From: Gluconobacter japonicus
GTDB taxonomy: Bacteria; Pseudomonadota; Alphaproteobacteria; Acetobacterales; Acetobacteraceae
Direction: 5' to 3'
Assembly: GCF_002723975.1 (NCBI RefSeq)
Contig: NZ_BEWO01000011.1
Span: 1-64,000 of the forward strand
Length of the DNA: 64,000 bases
Made by a program: the position numbers and the translations under genes. Each line of letters opens with the position of its first letter. Positions within the stretch are counted from its first letter, which is position 1. This document shows, piece by piece, positions 36,618-45,279 of the stretch. The notes below the pieces were generated by a model. It had not been told where the DNA came from. It saw only the letters and a list, made by a program, of their open reading frames with translations, and did no database searches.

Positions 36618-37646
36618 GTGAAAATTCTTCACTGTCTTTCAACGCGGGAATTTGCCGGGACCGAGCGTCATGTCGCTGAACTGACGGCAATTCAGGCCCG
36701 TTCCCATGAGGTAACGCTGCTGCTGGAAAGCCGCACGGCTGACTTCAGAACCGGCGGCGATATTGCACGTCATATCGACCCGGCTGTGCGGATTGTCCGG
36801 GCAGACTGGCGAGGATATCTGGGATGTCTGGCCAGACTGATGCAGGCCGGTTCCTTTGATATTGTTCATACGCATCTGGGGCAGGCCTCTATCCGGGCCG
36901 GGGCCCTGAAAAAAGCCGGAATAGGCGGCAGGGTGCCCGTCATTGGTACGCTGCATAACGTCTATCGCGGGCGCAGTTATGGCGCGCATGACGGTTTGAT
37001 CTGTATTGCGCGCTGGCAGCAGGACAGTTTGCCCAAGCGATGGGTCAACCGAAATGCGCTGATTTCGAACTGGACTGTTCCCTGCACTACGGCTGCACAG
37101 GAAGGTCCAGCTCTTCGCAGGAAATTTCGGCAGCACCACGGTATTCCGCAGGACGCTTTCGTTATCTGTGCGATGGGGCGGCTCGTTCCGGAAAAGCGGT
37201 TTGATCTGTTGGTGCAGGCATGGAAGCAGGCTGGTCTTGCGGCGGAGGCTTATCTGGTTCTGATGGGTGATGGGCCTGAGCGGGCGTGTCTTGAACGGGG
37301 ACATACCGTGCGGGATCGCATTATTTTTGCGGGCTACCGGGAGGATGCACCGGCCGTTTTTGCTGCATTTGATGGCTTCGTTCTGCCTTCAGGTCGCGAG
37401 CCATTCGGGTTGGTTCTGCTGGAAGCCATGGCGGCCGGTTTGCCAGTTTGTGCTACGGCGGCTGGAGGCGCTTTGGATATTCTGGAGCATGATCCGGCTT
37501 CGCTCGTCACGCCGAATAATGTGGAAGCCTTATCCGCTGGGCTGAAGCGTCTCCGGCAGCAGCCCAGACGGGTCTGGGATCTGTCTTCCTACGATCTGGC
37601 GGAGCAGGCTCGGAAGACAGAACAGTTTTACCAGCGGTTTCTCTGA
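36618..37646 (+). CDS. GT4 family glycosyltransferase
   Basis: About 342 residues. The N-terminal half has FAGTERHVAEL, the glycine-poor acceptor-side loop of GT4 enzymes, and IVHTHLGQAS. The donor-side half has MGRLVPEKRFDLLV, LMGDGPER and SGREPFGLVLLEAMAAGLPV with the EPFGLVLLE catalytic pattern. It transfers a nucleotide-sugar donor to a glycan or lipid acceptor at the cytoplasmic face. The GTG at 36618 is preferred over the TTG at 36606, because GGGAAAG is suitably placed before it. It follows the membrane protein gene and runs toward the convergent GYF-domain gene, 6 bases away. Confidence 0.9.
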   Translation: MKILHCLSTREFAGTERHVAELTAIQARSHEVTLLLESRTADFRTGGDIARHIDPAVRIVRADWRGYLGCLARLMQAGSFDIVHTHLGQASIRAGALKKAGIGGRVPVIGTLHNVYRGRSYGAHDGLICIARWQQDSLPKRWVNRNALISNWTVPCTTAAQEGPALRRKFRQHHGIPQDAFVICAMGRLVPEKRFDLLVQAWKQAGLAAEAYLVLMGDGPERACLERGHTVRDRIIFAGYREDAPAVFAAFDGFVLPSGREPFGLVLLEAMAAGLPVCATAAGGALDILEHDPASLVTPNNVEALSAGLKRLRQQPRRVWDLSSYDLAEQARKTEQFYQRFL

Positions 37647-37652
37647 GCAGAC

Positions 37653-38246
37653 TTATAGTTCGTAGTGGCGAGAGACGTAGCTGGAGACATTTCCGGGGTG
37701 ACGCACCATGTCCCAGCTTTCCGAGAATGATGGAACGAACTGGAACAGGAACACCAGCATAGACAGGAAGAACAGCAGCATTCCGCGCCCCACGAACCGG
37801 ATGCGTCTCCAGAAATACAGGGGCGGGATCAGAATCCAGAATGGTGAGCCGGGGCGGAAGCCGGCGGCCATCAGGGCGCGACGGTCTGCCAGCATGGACG
37901 TAAAGATGATGGCAAAGCTGAGAATGACAGCGATGATCCCCGACTGCCGGTCAGGCATCCCGCCGATCCAGGCCAGTGCGTTGACGATCATGCTACTGAC
38001 AAACGGACCGAAAATACTCAGCCATGCCCAGCGATTGGAAACCCGGCTGGCGGGCAGTGCAGGGGGGACCCCAGCAGGCTGAGGGGGCCAGAAGGAGCAG
38101 CTTCCCGCTGGTTGCCATTCCGCCCCGAAGGCTTCTGTCCAGCAGAGAGTGGAATGTTCGATCATTCCTGTTGTTGCCAGAGTGCGCATGTCCTCTTCGG
38201 AGACCGGGCCTTTGCGGCTACCGTGTTCTTCGTAAAACCAGCTCAC
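37653..38246 (-). CDS. Membrane protein with N-terminal GYF_2 (DUF4339) domain
   Basis: The 197-residue protein starts with a GYF_2-type domain (about 1-50): MSWFYEEHGSRKGPVSEEDM, then LATTGMIEHSTLCWTEAF and a Trp in EWQPAG. This module is thought to bind proline-rich or partner peptides. After a Pro-rich linker come four membrane helices (starting near WAWLSIFGPFVSSMIVNALAW). The cell role is unknown; such fusions are common in bacterial membrane proteins. It sits between the GT4 gene and the MliC-like gene, transcribed away from the latter. Confidence 0.78.
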   Translation of the reverse strand: MSWFYEEHGSRKGPVSEEDMRTLATTGMIEHSTLCWTEAFGAEWQPAGSCSFWPPQPAGVPPALPASRVSNRWAWLSIFGPFVSSMIVNALAWIGGMPDRQSGIIAVILSFAIIFTSMLADRRALMAAGFRPGSPFWILIPPLYFWRRIRFVGRGMLLFFLSMLVFLFQFVPSFSESWDMVRHPGNVSSYVSRHYEL

Positions 38247-38359
38247 AATCCATCCTTGCTCGGGAAAGGTGTCATCATCCTGGCAGGATGGGCGCTTAAT
38301 CTGACTGAAAGATGCGTCTCAGGCAATGGCAGAGGCGTTACCCTCTCATGGAGGATCAA

Positions 38360-38767
38360 ATGATGAAGAAATGTTCGATGAGTGTGTTGTCTGTTCTCTG
38401 CCTGGCTACTGGCCTGGCTCAGGCTGCTCCGACAGGCAGCCTGAAGATCCCTCTGCCTTCAGGAGTGAAGGTGGATCGTCAGACGGCGGTCTATACCTGC
38501 AGTGCGCGGGACGAAAACGCGAAAGACCTTCTGGCTGCGCTCCCTAAAAATCCTGTGACCGCACAGTATTTCAACGCCGGTGAGATCAGTCTGGCTATTC
38601 TGCAGATTCGTGGGCAGACACAGGTCTTTTCCAATGTCATTGCGGCGGATGGCGCAAAATATACGGCGGCTCAGTATGTCTGGTGGAGCAAAGGCAATGA
38701 GGTACTCTTCTCGAGTGCTATGGACGACAAGGCACTTGTGACCTGCCGCGCCACCACAAAACGGTAA
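38360..38767 (+). CDS. MliC-like protein (C-type lysozyme inhibitor family)
   Basis: The 135-residue protein has a signal peptide (LATGLAQAAP) and then the MliC pattern: a Cys in VYTCSARDE, a strand LAILQIRGQTQVFSNV, and IAADGAKYTAAQYVWWSKGNE, followed by a C-terminal Cys in LVTCRAT. MliC proteins block C-type lysozymes in the periplasm or outer membrane. There is no lipobox Cys at the cleavage site, so it is likely soluble and periplasmic. I chose the ATG at 38360 because GGAGG stands 5 bases before it (38350-38354). The upstream frame is open but without signal-peptide character. Confidence 0.8.
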   Translation: MMKKCSMSVLSVLCLATGLAQAAPTGSLKIPLPSGVKVDRQTAVYTCSARDENAKDLLAALPKNPVTAQYFNAGEISLAILQIRGQTQVFSNVIAADGAKYTAAQYVWWSKGNEVLFSSAMDDKALVTCRATTKR

Positions 38768-38846
38768 AACCGTATCGGGATCGTTTCAATTTTCCAGCAG
38801 GCATGCATGATGGTTTCCTGTCTTCGGTTGATGAGGAAAACGCGTC

Positions 38847-39902
38847 ATGTCTGCTGTCTCTATGCAGGAGTTTCTGGAAAAGCTGCCCAAGGCTGAACTC
38901 CATGTTCATCTCGAAGGAACTTTGGAGGCAGATCTGAAGATCAGGCTTGCAGAACGTAACAACCATCCTTTGAAGTCAAGCACTGCGGAAGACATCCGGC
39001 GGGGCTATGTCTACCATGACCTGCCGTCTTTTCTTGCGCTGTATTACGAAGGGGTGGAGCTTCTCCAGACCGAGCAGGATTTTTATGATCTTTGCTACGC
39101 TTATCTGGCGAAAGTGGCGCAACAGAACGTGCTCTACACCGAGATTTTCTTTGACCCGCAACTGCATATTCGCCGTGGGCTGGATTTCGGGACTGTTATC
39201 CGCGGCTTCAATGCCGCGCAGGAAGACGCCGAACGCGATTTCGGTATCCGGTCCAATCTCATCCTGTGTTTCATTCGGGAGATGAGTGCGAAATCCGCTG
39301 ATGAGACCTTCACCCAGGCGTTCCCCTATCTGGAGCGGCCTGACCGTAGTCGTATCATCGGTGTGGGTTTGGACTCTGACGAGATGGGCAATCCTCCCGC
39401 AAAGTTTGCGAAGACTTTTGCCCGTGCAAAAGCAATGGGGCTCCACCTGACCATGCATTGCGATCTCGATCAGGAGAACACGCATGAGCACATCCGACAG
39501 GCGCTTCAGGACCTTGGGAGCGAACGTCTGGACCACGGGCTGAATGTGCTGGAAAAGCCTGAACTGATTACCATGGCACGCGAAAAAGGCGTGACGTTTA
39601 CGATTTGCCCGTCCCCGAATGACGTCATCCGTCCCGGTCGGTCCCGTCAGGACATTCGGGATATGCTGGCGGCAGGTCTGAAAATTACCATCAATTCCGA
39701 CGACCCGGGCTATATGCAGAGTGTGTATATGACGGAAAGCCTCGCCAAGGCGCAGGCTGCTGCTGATTTGACACCGGAAGAACTGATTCAGATCAGTAGA
39801 AATGCTTTTGAGGCTGCCTGGATCTCCGATGCAGAGCGCGGGACGTATCTGGCGGCTCTTCAGGATTTTGCACAGACATACCGGGTTGTCGCTCCGGCCT
39901 GA
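38847..39902 (+). CDS. Adenosine/adenine deaminase superfamily protein with altered catalytic loop
   Basis: The 351-residue protein has the metal motif HVHLEGT (His19, His21) and shares with adenine deaminases the LYYEGVELLQTEQDFYDL and GVGLDSDEMGNPPAKF segments, RLDHG, and the metal Asp in INSDDPGY. The proton-shuttle loop, HAGE in active deaminases, reads HCDLDQE at residue 204, so the key Glu is replaced by Leu207. The nearby substrate loop PSPND also differs from the usual PLSN. It could act on another aminopurine or pterin by a different shuttle (Asp206 or Asp208), or be a metal-binding relic. It is followed by an AT-rich gap. Confidence 0.75.
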   Translation: MSAVSMQEFLEKLPKAELHVHLEGTLEADLKIRLAERNNHPLKSSTAEDIRRGYVYHDLPSFLALYYEGVELLQTEQDFYDLCYAYLAKVAQQNVLYTEIFFDPQLHIRRGLDFGTVIRGFNAAQEDAERDFGIRSNLILCFIREMSAKSADETFTQAFPYLERPDRSRIIGVGLDSDEMGNPPAKFAKTFARAKAMGLHLTMHCDLDQENTHEHIRQALQDLGSERLDHGLNVLEKPELITMAREKGVTFTICPSPNDVIRPGRSRQDIRDMLAAGLKITINSDDPGYMQSVYMTESLAKAQAAADLTPEELIQISRNAFEAAWISDAERGTYLAALQDFAQTYRVVAPA

Positions 39903-40113
39903 GGAAGACGTTGATCCTTCCTGTGGCTTCAAGGTGTGGGGGGGCAGGAAGGATCTTTTAAAAGTAATTTCAGGAATAATTTCATATCCTTAAAATAAAT
40001 TATGTTTTTATATGTCTGTATTGTTTCTTGATAAATATATTCCAGGTATATCCGTATTCTTTAGATACAAATCATAAATTGATTATCTCTTTTTCTGTGA
40101 CGATGATCTGCCT
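39903..40113. other. AT-rich intergenic stretch before lpxL
   Basis: This 211-base gap is markedly AT-rich compared with neighbours, with runs such as TAATTTCATATCC and ATAAATATATTCC. I see no gene, tRNA or strong hairpin. It may hold promoter and upstream elements for the lpxL-like gene. Confidence 0.6.
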
Positions 40114-41040
40114 ATGGCCTTTATCGTCTCGGCTCTGCACCGCCTTTCCTATCACCTTCAATCCGCCGCGCTGGGGAGTGTGATCGGCATCCTGCGTGGT
40201 GTCGGTCCAAAGCGTGCGTCTGACGCCGGCGGCTGGTTAATGCGCAGGGTGGGGATGAAACTCTCCGCTACCCGTATCGCCGATCAGAACCTGCAACAGG
40301 CTCTTCCTGGTCTCGCCGCGGATGCACGACAGCAGATCATTCGGGATGTCTGGACCAATCTGGGAAGAAACGTCACGGAACTGCCTCATCTGGCGTCGTT
40401 TGCGCGCAGTGAGGTTGGACCGGGTTGGGAAATCGAGGGCGAAGAGCATCTTGTTGCTCTTCAGGCTCAAGGAGCACAGGCTTTGTTCTTTTCCGGCCAT
40501 CTGGGAAACTGGGAACTGATCCTGCCGATCGCGACCAGCTTGGGTATGCCGGTTGCAGGTTTCTATAGGGCCTCATCCAATCTGGCTGTTGAAAGCGCGA
40601 CGCAAAAAATGCGCCAGAAGGCTCTTGGCTCGACTGGTACGATGTTTCCCAAAGGCCCTAAGGGTGCCCGGCAGGCTCTGACCCATTTACAAAATGGCGG
40701 ATCACTGGGTTTCCTGGTGGACCAGAAGATGAATGATGGGCTCGCCATCCCTTTTTTGGGGCGTGACGCCATGACGGCCCCGGCAGTGGCGCAACTGGCT
40801 CTGCGTTTTAACCTTCCAATCATTCCCGTGTACATTGTCCGTCTGGGAGAAGGGCGGTTCCGCATGGTGTGTGAAGCACCGTTACAGGCTGTGCGCACGG
40901 GCGATCGTCATGCGGATATACGGTCTATTTGTGTTGCTATGAACGAGACGCTTGAGCGTTGGGTCCGTGAGCGACCTGGAGCGTGGCTCTGGCTGCATCG
41001 GCGGTGGCCAAAAGAACCACTGGCCTTGCCAGCAGTATGA
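40114..41040 (+). CDS. lpxL: Lipid A biosynthesis lauroyl/myristoyl acyltransferase
   Basis: The 308-residue membrane-associated enzyme adds a secondary acyl chain to a Kdo-lipid A precursor. The HxxxxE catalytic motif is GHLGNWE, and the family's ALRFNLPIIPVY and PGAWLWLHRRWP segments are present. The N-terminus has a hydrophobic helix. Standalone LpxL-type enzymes are often annotated HtrB. It has its own AT-rich upstream region. A bidirectional terminator separates it from the convergent nucleoside-hydrolase-like gene. LpxL versus LpxM is not decidable from sequence alone. Confidence 0.88.
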   Translation: MAFIVSALHRLSYHLQSAALGSVIGILRGVGPKRASDAGGWLMRRVGMKLSATRIADQNLQQALPGLAADARQQIIRDVWTNLGRNVTELPHLASFARSEVGPGWEIEGEEHLVALQAQGAQALFFSGHLGNWELILPIATSLGMPVAGFYRASSNLAVESATQKMRQKALGSTGTMFPKGPKGARQALTHLQNGGSLGFLVDQKMNDGLAIPFLGRDAMTAPAVAQLALRFNLPIIPVYIVRLGEGRFRMVCEAPLQAVRTGDRHADIRSICVAMNETLERWVRERPGAWLWLHRRWPKEPLALPAV

Positions 41041-41044
41041 AAAA

Positions 41045-41071
41045 AGCCCCGCGACAATGTGTAGCGGGGCT
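41045..41071. terminator. Bidirectional terminator after lpxL
   Basis: AGCCCCGC and GCGGGGCT form a perfect stem with an 11-base loop, with A-rich sequence before it and a T-containing tail after, between converging genes. Confidence 0.85.
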
Positions 41072-41079
41072 TTGATGTT

Positions 41080-42258
41080 TTAGGGCAGAGGACGACCGCT
41101 GACGGGAGCCTGCGGGCTGCCGATCAGATCAAGGATCTGCTTCTCAAGTTTCGGGACATTGACGCGTAAAACAACTTCGTTCTTGCGTTCACCCAGACCC
41201 GGTTCATAACCCGGCGTCCAAGAGACAACGTCTCCATAGCCCGGACCGAACTGGCTGTTCACATCGACGAACAGTTCCTGTTTCTCCGTGATGATGCTCG
41301 GGTCCAGCCAGACGGATGCTGCGATCTCATCCCAGAGCGGGAAGCCGCTCAGATGCCACTTCATGACATGCCCGATGGGCGTGCCGGTTGCTTCCAGCTT
41401 CTTCAGAAATTCTGGCGTCAGTTCCGTATCCGTTGAAGGGTCGGCCGGAACCATCACGATGTGCTTCCACGGTGCGCGGAGAGCTGCGCTTGCGCTTTCC
41501 GGGTCCAGACGGAAGTTAAATTCACGGCGGGGACTGTTCAGGAATTCACGCGCGAACTGATGCGCCACAACGCCGGGCCGTGTCTGGCGCGGGTTCAGGC
41601 CACCGCCCATGTAGACGAGTTCTTTCGCGAGCCCGGCGAATTCCGGATCGAGCGTCTGCGCCAGTGCAATATTGGTCATTGGCCCCGTTGCGATGATGCT
41701 GACCTGCCCTGGATACTGATGAACCATACGGATCAGGAAATCAGCCGCACGCTCGTTTTCCGGCTTCTTGACCGGGTTGCCATAGGGCAGATCCGGCACA
41801 ACGTCGGGGCCATGATAATAGGGCAGGGGCTGCTCGGTCTTCTCGACCCATTTCTTCATCCAGACGCCCTTCCAGATCAGCTTGCCATAAAGGGCTTCCC
41901 AGCGATCTGTGAGCTTTTCGGAGTTCAGGAACGGGTACGTCGCGCCGGGAACGACGGGGATGTCTGCCCTGCCTGCCACTTCCACGCCACGAAGCGCATC
42001 ATTCGTCGCTTCTTTCTGCCAGACGTCTCCCGTGACGGTCGTGATGCCAAGCACGCGCACGTTGGGCGCTTTGATGATCATCCACTGGGCAATGCTAAAA
42101 CCGTCATCGTCAAAAATGACAAGGCGAGGATCAGCCTTGGCCTGCGTCGCCCCTGCCAGAAGGCTGCCGACTGTCAGGCTGAGAGCCAGGGTTTTGCAAA
42201 ACTGTTTGCGTATCTTTGTGAAACGTTCCGCTTTAGGGACGATTGAAAGGAGAGGCAT
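41080..42258 (-). CDS. Secreted nucleoside-hydrolase-like protein
   Basis: About 392 residues with a signal-like N-terminus (ALSLTVGSLLAG, then ATQAKA). The C-terminal three quarters follow the inosine-uridine nucleoside N-ribohydrolase fold, with ATGPMTNIALAQTLDPE and VYMGGG. The N-terminal calcium motif of that family, DxDxGxDDA, reads FDDDGFSIAQ here, so two Asp are missing. The later HD motif has Trp instead of His (PLWDEIAAS). Catalysis as a standard hydrolase is doubtful. It might bind nucleosides or use an altered reaction. The start at 42258 is one of two choices (42324 the other), and no clear ribosome site decides. Confidence 0.7.
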   Translation of the reverse strand: MPLLSIVPKAERFTKIRKQFCKTLALSLTVGSLLAGATQAKADPRLVIFDDDGFSIAQWMIIKAPNVRVLGITTVTGDVWQKEATNDALRGVEVAGRADIPVVPGATYPFLNSEKLTDRWEALYGKLIWKGVWMKKWVEKTEQPLPYYHGPDVVPDLPYGNPVKKPENERAADFLIRMVHQYPGQVSIIATGPMTNIALAQTLDPEFAGLAKELVYMGGGLNPRQTRPGVVAHQFAREFLNSPRREFNFRLDPESASAALRAPWKHIVMVPADPSTDTELTPEFLKKLEATGTPIGHVMKWHLSGFPLWDEIAASVWLDPSIITEKQELFVDVNSQFGPGYGDVVSWTPGYEPGLGERKNEVVLRVNVPKLEKQILDLIGSPQAPVSGRPLP

Positions 42259-42397
42259 GGGAGACTGTGTCCATGGCTGTTGGCAGAGAACCGCGAGACC
42301 ATACCTCAATGAAAGGGTTTGCACATCGCGAACCAGCCGTTCGCAGCTCTTTGGAATAATTATATTTCAGGACGGCGGGTACGCGTTTTGCGAATGC

Positions 42398-43489
42398 TTA
42401 CGGAATGAGAGCGTCAATTTTCTGGAGGAAAGCCTGAAGATCTTCTTCAGAACATCCAATCAGGAACTCGTTTTTTTCAGGGGTGGGCCACGCGCAGCCT
42501 TTGGTCACATAGACATTCTGATGGCCCATCAGAAACCCGATGTTCAACTGAACGGCGTTCCAGAAGCCAAGACATCCGACGACAGTGTCAGGACCGGAAA
42601 ACAGCGTGCTGTGCATGCCTGATCCATGTTCGCCAATAACCGCTGCTGCGTCGGAAAAAATTTCGATCTGCTCTTCAAGGGAGAGCTTTTCGGGGTGGAT
42701 AATTTCATAGCCGCGTTCTGCCGCCATGGATTCAAAAGCTGCACGGTTGGGGAATGGCCGATTGCCATGTGAGAAGTCTGCCCGGGACACCAGAATCTTG
42801 CGGGATTTCTTTTCAGTACCGATGTTCGGTTTCAGGGAATTGTAAAAATCCCTGACGAAACTGTGGAAGGAAAATTCTCCCGTGTAGCAATACGATGGAA
42901 GAATAGCCTCTCTGCATAGAACGATATCGGAGCCGGGATTATATCCGATGATAGTGTCTCTGTTGACGCCGCACGCCAGAGCCAGAAAGCGGTAAATCCA
43001 TTCGGGTGATGAATGCGGAAGAAGGATTTTCAGGTCCGCAAAATGCTCTCCCTTCACGGCTTTTACGACGCCGAACCGGGGTAGATAATCAATCAGCCAG
43101 TGCCCCCAGATCTCAAAAGAAATCCCATCGGCGACAATGACTGGCTCTTCTATAATGATCTTATTTTTGGAAGACTGTGAAAAATAGTCTTCTTCAGGCG
43201 GAATTGTGCGTTGATTGTCCTGCCCTGTGGCACAGTCATAGATCAGATGCGTGCTGAGAATTGTACTGCCCGGGCGCGTCACAATAAGGTCTTTGACGGT
43301 ATAAAAACCAACGGGGTTAAGGTCTTCGGTCGGTCTTTTCCAATGGTACTCGTGAACCCACCCCCGATGATCCGTCAGTTCCCAGATTTTGAAAGGTCCA
43401 ACGGATTTTTCGGCTGGTCTGCATTCCTGAAAGTCTGAAATCCCGCAATCGGCAGTTTTCGTTCCTTGGGACAGATCGGAAAATCTCAT
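42398..43489 (-). CDS. GT61 family glycosyltransferase (DUF563)
   Basis: The 363-residue protein carries the GT61 signature EHGSGMHSTLF near residue 280, preceded by a GRxxFxN-like block. GT61 enzymes are linked to capsule and polysaccharide synthesis and transfer pentose or other sugars. The sequence is more AT-rich than most of the window, which hints at acquisition, and no other capsule genes surround it. It is on the minus strand, between the nucleoside-hydrolase-like gene and the Lrp regulator, with no evident operon partner. Acceptor unknown. Confidence 0.82.
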   Translation of the reverse strand: MRFSDLSQGTKTADCGISDFQECRPAEKSVGPFKIWELTDHRGWVHEYHWKRPTEDLNPVGFYTVKDLIVTRPGSTILSTHLIYDCATGQDNQRTIPPEEDYFSQSSKNKIIIEEPVIVADGISFEIWGHWLIDYLPRFGVVKAVKGEHFADLKILLPHSSPEWIYRFLALACGVNRDTIIGYNPGSDIVLCREAILPSYCYTGEFSFHSFVRDFYNSLKPNIGTEKKSRKILVSRADFSHGNRPFPNRAAFESMAAERGYEIIHPEKLSLEEQIEIFSDAAAVIGEHGSGMHSTLFSGPDTVVGCLGFWNAVQLNIGFLMGHQNVYVTKGCAWPTPEKNEFLIGCSEEDLQAFLQKIDALIP

Positions 43490-43572
43490 GACGTCAGGAC
43501 CTTTGATTTTACTGTATCGCGAACAATAGAAGCCTTTCCGGATCTGTTCCAGACGTTGGAATGTTTTGAGCT

Positions 43573-44049
43573 TTAGAAAGCCAATGGTGCGTTGTCTTTC
43601 ACTTCCTTGATAACGAAAAACGTCCTGGCCTGACGAACGCCGGGGAAAGCGATCAGCTTTTCGGCATGAAGGCGGTTGAAATCCGCCATGTCATCCACGC
43701 GGATTTTGAGAAGATAATCAAAATCGCCCGCTACCAGATGACAGTCCAGCACCATGGGCATGTTTTTCACGGCGGCTTCCAACTCTGCAAAACTCTCTGG
43801 CGTGGACCGGTCCAGCACGACGCCAACGAGCGCGATGGTGCCAAGCCCGACTTTCACGGGGTCAATCTCTGCACGAACGCCGCGGATATAGCCCTCCTGA
43901 AACAGGCGCTGCGTCCTGCGATGGCAGGTCGCGGCACTGACATTCACGCGCTCCGCGAGTTCGGCATTGGACATGCGACCGTTTCCCTGCAGAAGCTGAA
44001 GAATCTTGCGGTCAATGGCATCGAGATCGGAGGAGGAAGACTCTTTCAT
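43573..44049 (-). CDS. Lrp/AsnC family transcriptional regulator, likely AcdR
   Basis: The 158-residue regulator has an N-terminal helix-turn-helix (DRKILQLLQGNGRMSNAELA, then NVSAATCHRRTQRL) and the C-terminal RAM ligand domain (CHLVAGDFDYLLKIRVDD). Lrp proteins form octamers and respond to amino acids. The start is the ATG at 44049, which has AAGGA well placed upstream. It is divergent from the ACC deaminase gene, the standard arrangement in which AcdR, an Lrp member, controls acdS, so I infer that job. The intergenic stretch holds a short palindrome (see regulatory entry). Confidence 0.85.
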   Translation of the reverse strand: MKESSSSDLDAIDRKILQLLQGNGRMSNAELAERVNVSAATCHRRTQRLFQEGYIRGVRAEIDPVKVGLGTIALVGVVLDRSTPESFAELEAAVKNMPMVLDCHLVAGDFDYLLKIRVDDMADFNRLHAEKLIAFPGVRQARTFFVIKEVKDNAPLAF

Positions 44050-44071
44050 AAAGATCCTTAAAATTGACAAT

Positions 44072-44093
44072 ATCTTCGATAAAAATCGAGATT
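44072..44093. promoter_or_regulatory. Candidate Lrp/AcdR operator between the regulator and acdS
   Basis: TCGAT-AAAA-ATCGA is a perfect palindrome, with partly matching flanks, in the 143-base region between the Lrp start and the acdS start. Its A/T-rich centre suits Lrp-type binding, but assignment is inference. Confidence 0.5.
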
Positions 44094-44192
44094 GATAGGT
44101 TTTTAGGTAAAAATATAGATCAAATTAGAAAGCACCTTCGGGATAAAATTCATTACGCCTCATGGCCTGTCATTCTTCCAAGGGCACAGACC

Positions 44193-45209
44193 ATGAAGCT
44201 GGAAAAATTCGAGCGTTATCCCCTGACATTCGGCAAGACTGCCATTGAGCATCTGCCACGGCTAAGTGAAGAGCTGGGTGGCAAGGTGCAGATCTACGCC
44301 AAGCGTGAAGACTGTAATTCCGGCATGGCGCTGGGTGGGAACAAACTCCGCAAGCTGGAATATATCGTGCCGGATATTCTGGCCTCTGGCGCGGATACGC
44401 TGGTTTCCATTGGTGGTGTGCAGTCCAACCATACCCGCATGGTCGCAGCGACAGCCGCCAAGCTGGGCATGAAATGCGTTGTCGTGCAGGAGAAATGGGT
44501 CCCGCATTACGACGCCGTTTATGACCGTGTCGGCAATATCCTCATGACGCGCCTCATGGGGGCTGAGTCCCGCATCGTGGAAGATGGCTTTGACATCGGT
44601 ATCCGCCAGAGCTGGGAAGATGCGATTCAATCCGTGAAGGATTCTGGCGGAAAGCCCTATGCCATTCCGGCCGGTGCGTCGGTTCATCAGTATGGCGGTG
44701 TTGGTTATGCCGCTTTTGCGGAAGAAGTCGCGGAGCAGGAAAAGGAACTCGGATTCACATTCGATTACATTATCGTCTGTGTCGTGACGGGTTCGACGCA
44801 GGCGGGAATGATCGTTGGGTTCGCTGCGCAGGATCGTGCGGATCGGGTCATCGGTATTGATGCTTCCGGAACGCCGGAGCAGACGCGCGAGCAGGTGCGG
44901 GAGATTGTGGATCGTACGGCGGATCTGGTGGAACTCGGGCGGACGGTGCGAGACGATGAGATCGTGATCCTCGAAGATTACGCCTATCCCGCCTATGGCG
45001 TCCCCTCCGAAGAAACGAACGAAGCCATCCGGCTGGCTGCCCGCACGGAAGCCATGATGACCGACCCTGTCTATGAGGGGAAATCCATGCAGGGCCTGAT
45101 TGATCTGACCAAGAAGGGATATTTCCCGGACGGGTCAAAGGTTCTGTACGTCCATCTGGGCGGCGCACCGGCCCTGAACGGTTACAGCTATTATTACCGG
45201 AACGGCTGA
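44193..45209 (+). CDS. acdS: 1-aminocyclopropane-1-carboxylate deaminase
   Basis: The 338-residue PLP enzyme cleaves ACC, the ethylene precursor, to 2-oxobutanoate and ammonia. With the chosen ATG, the key residues fall at the family positions: PLP Lys51, nucleophile Ser78, Tyr294-Glu295 (VYEGKS) and Leu322 (HLGG). Glu295 and Leu322 separate true ACC deaminases from D-cysteine desulfhydrases, so I call ACC deaminase with some confidence. The open frame starts earlier at 44064, but the true N-terminus [14 protein letters not shown] matches the family. A terminator follows. The divergent Lrp regulator fits AcdR control. Confidence 0.92.
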   Translation: MKLEKFERYPLTFGKTAIEHLPRLSEELGGKVQIYAKREDCNSGMALGGNKLRKLEYIVPDILASGADTLVSIGGVQSNHTRMVAATAAKLGMKCVVVQEKWVPHYDAVYDRVGNILMTRLMGAESRIVEDGFDIGIRQSWEDAIQSVKDSGGKPYAIPAGASVHQYGGVGYAAFAEEVAEQEKELGFTFDYIIVCVVTGSTQAGMIVGFAAQDRADRVIGIDASGTPEQTREQVREIVDRTADLVELGRTVRDDEIVILEDYAYPAYGVPSEETNEAIRLAARTEAMMTDPVYEGKSMQGLIDLTKKGYFPDGSKVLYVHLGGAPALNGYSYYYRNG

Positions 45210-45222
45210 TGCAGCCATAAAA

Positions 45223-45260
45223 AAACGCCGCGTCCCGGGTGGGCGCGGCGTTTCTGTTTT
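45223..45260. terminator. Bidirectional terminator after acdS
   Basis: AAACGCCGCG and CGCGGCGTTT form a perfect 10-base stem, followed by CTGTTTT. The A-run before it can serve the aldehyde dehydrogenase genes that end from the other strand. Confidence 0.85.
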
Positions 45261-45279
45261 CCGACGATAGGGCCGGGTT

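Noticed and set aside
44064-44192. Longer ACC deaminase start at 44064
   Set aside because: The added residues lie in the AT-rich promoter and operator region and shift Lys51 and Ser78 away from family numbering. The ATG at 44193 matches the family length of 338.
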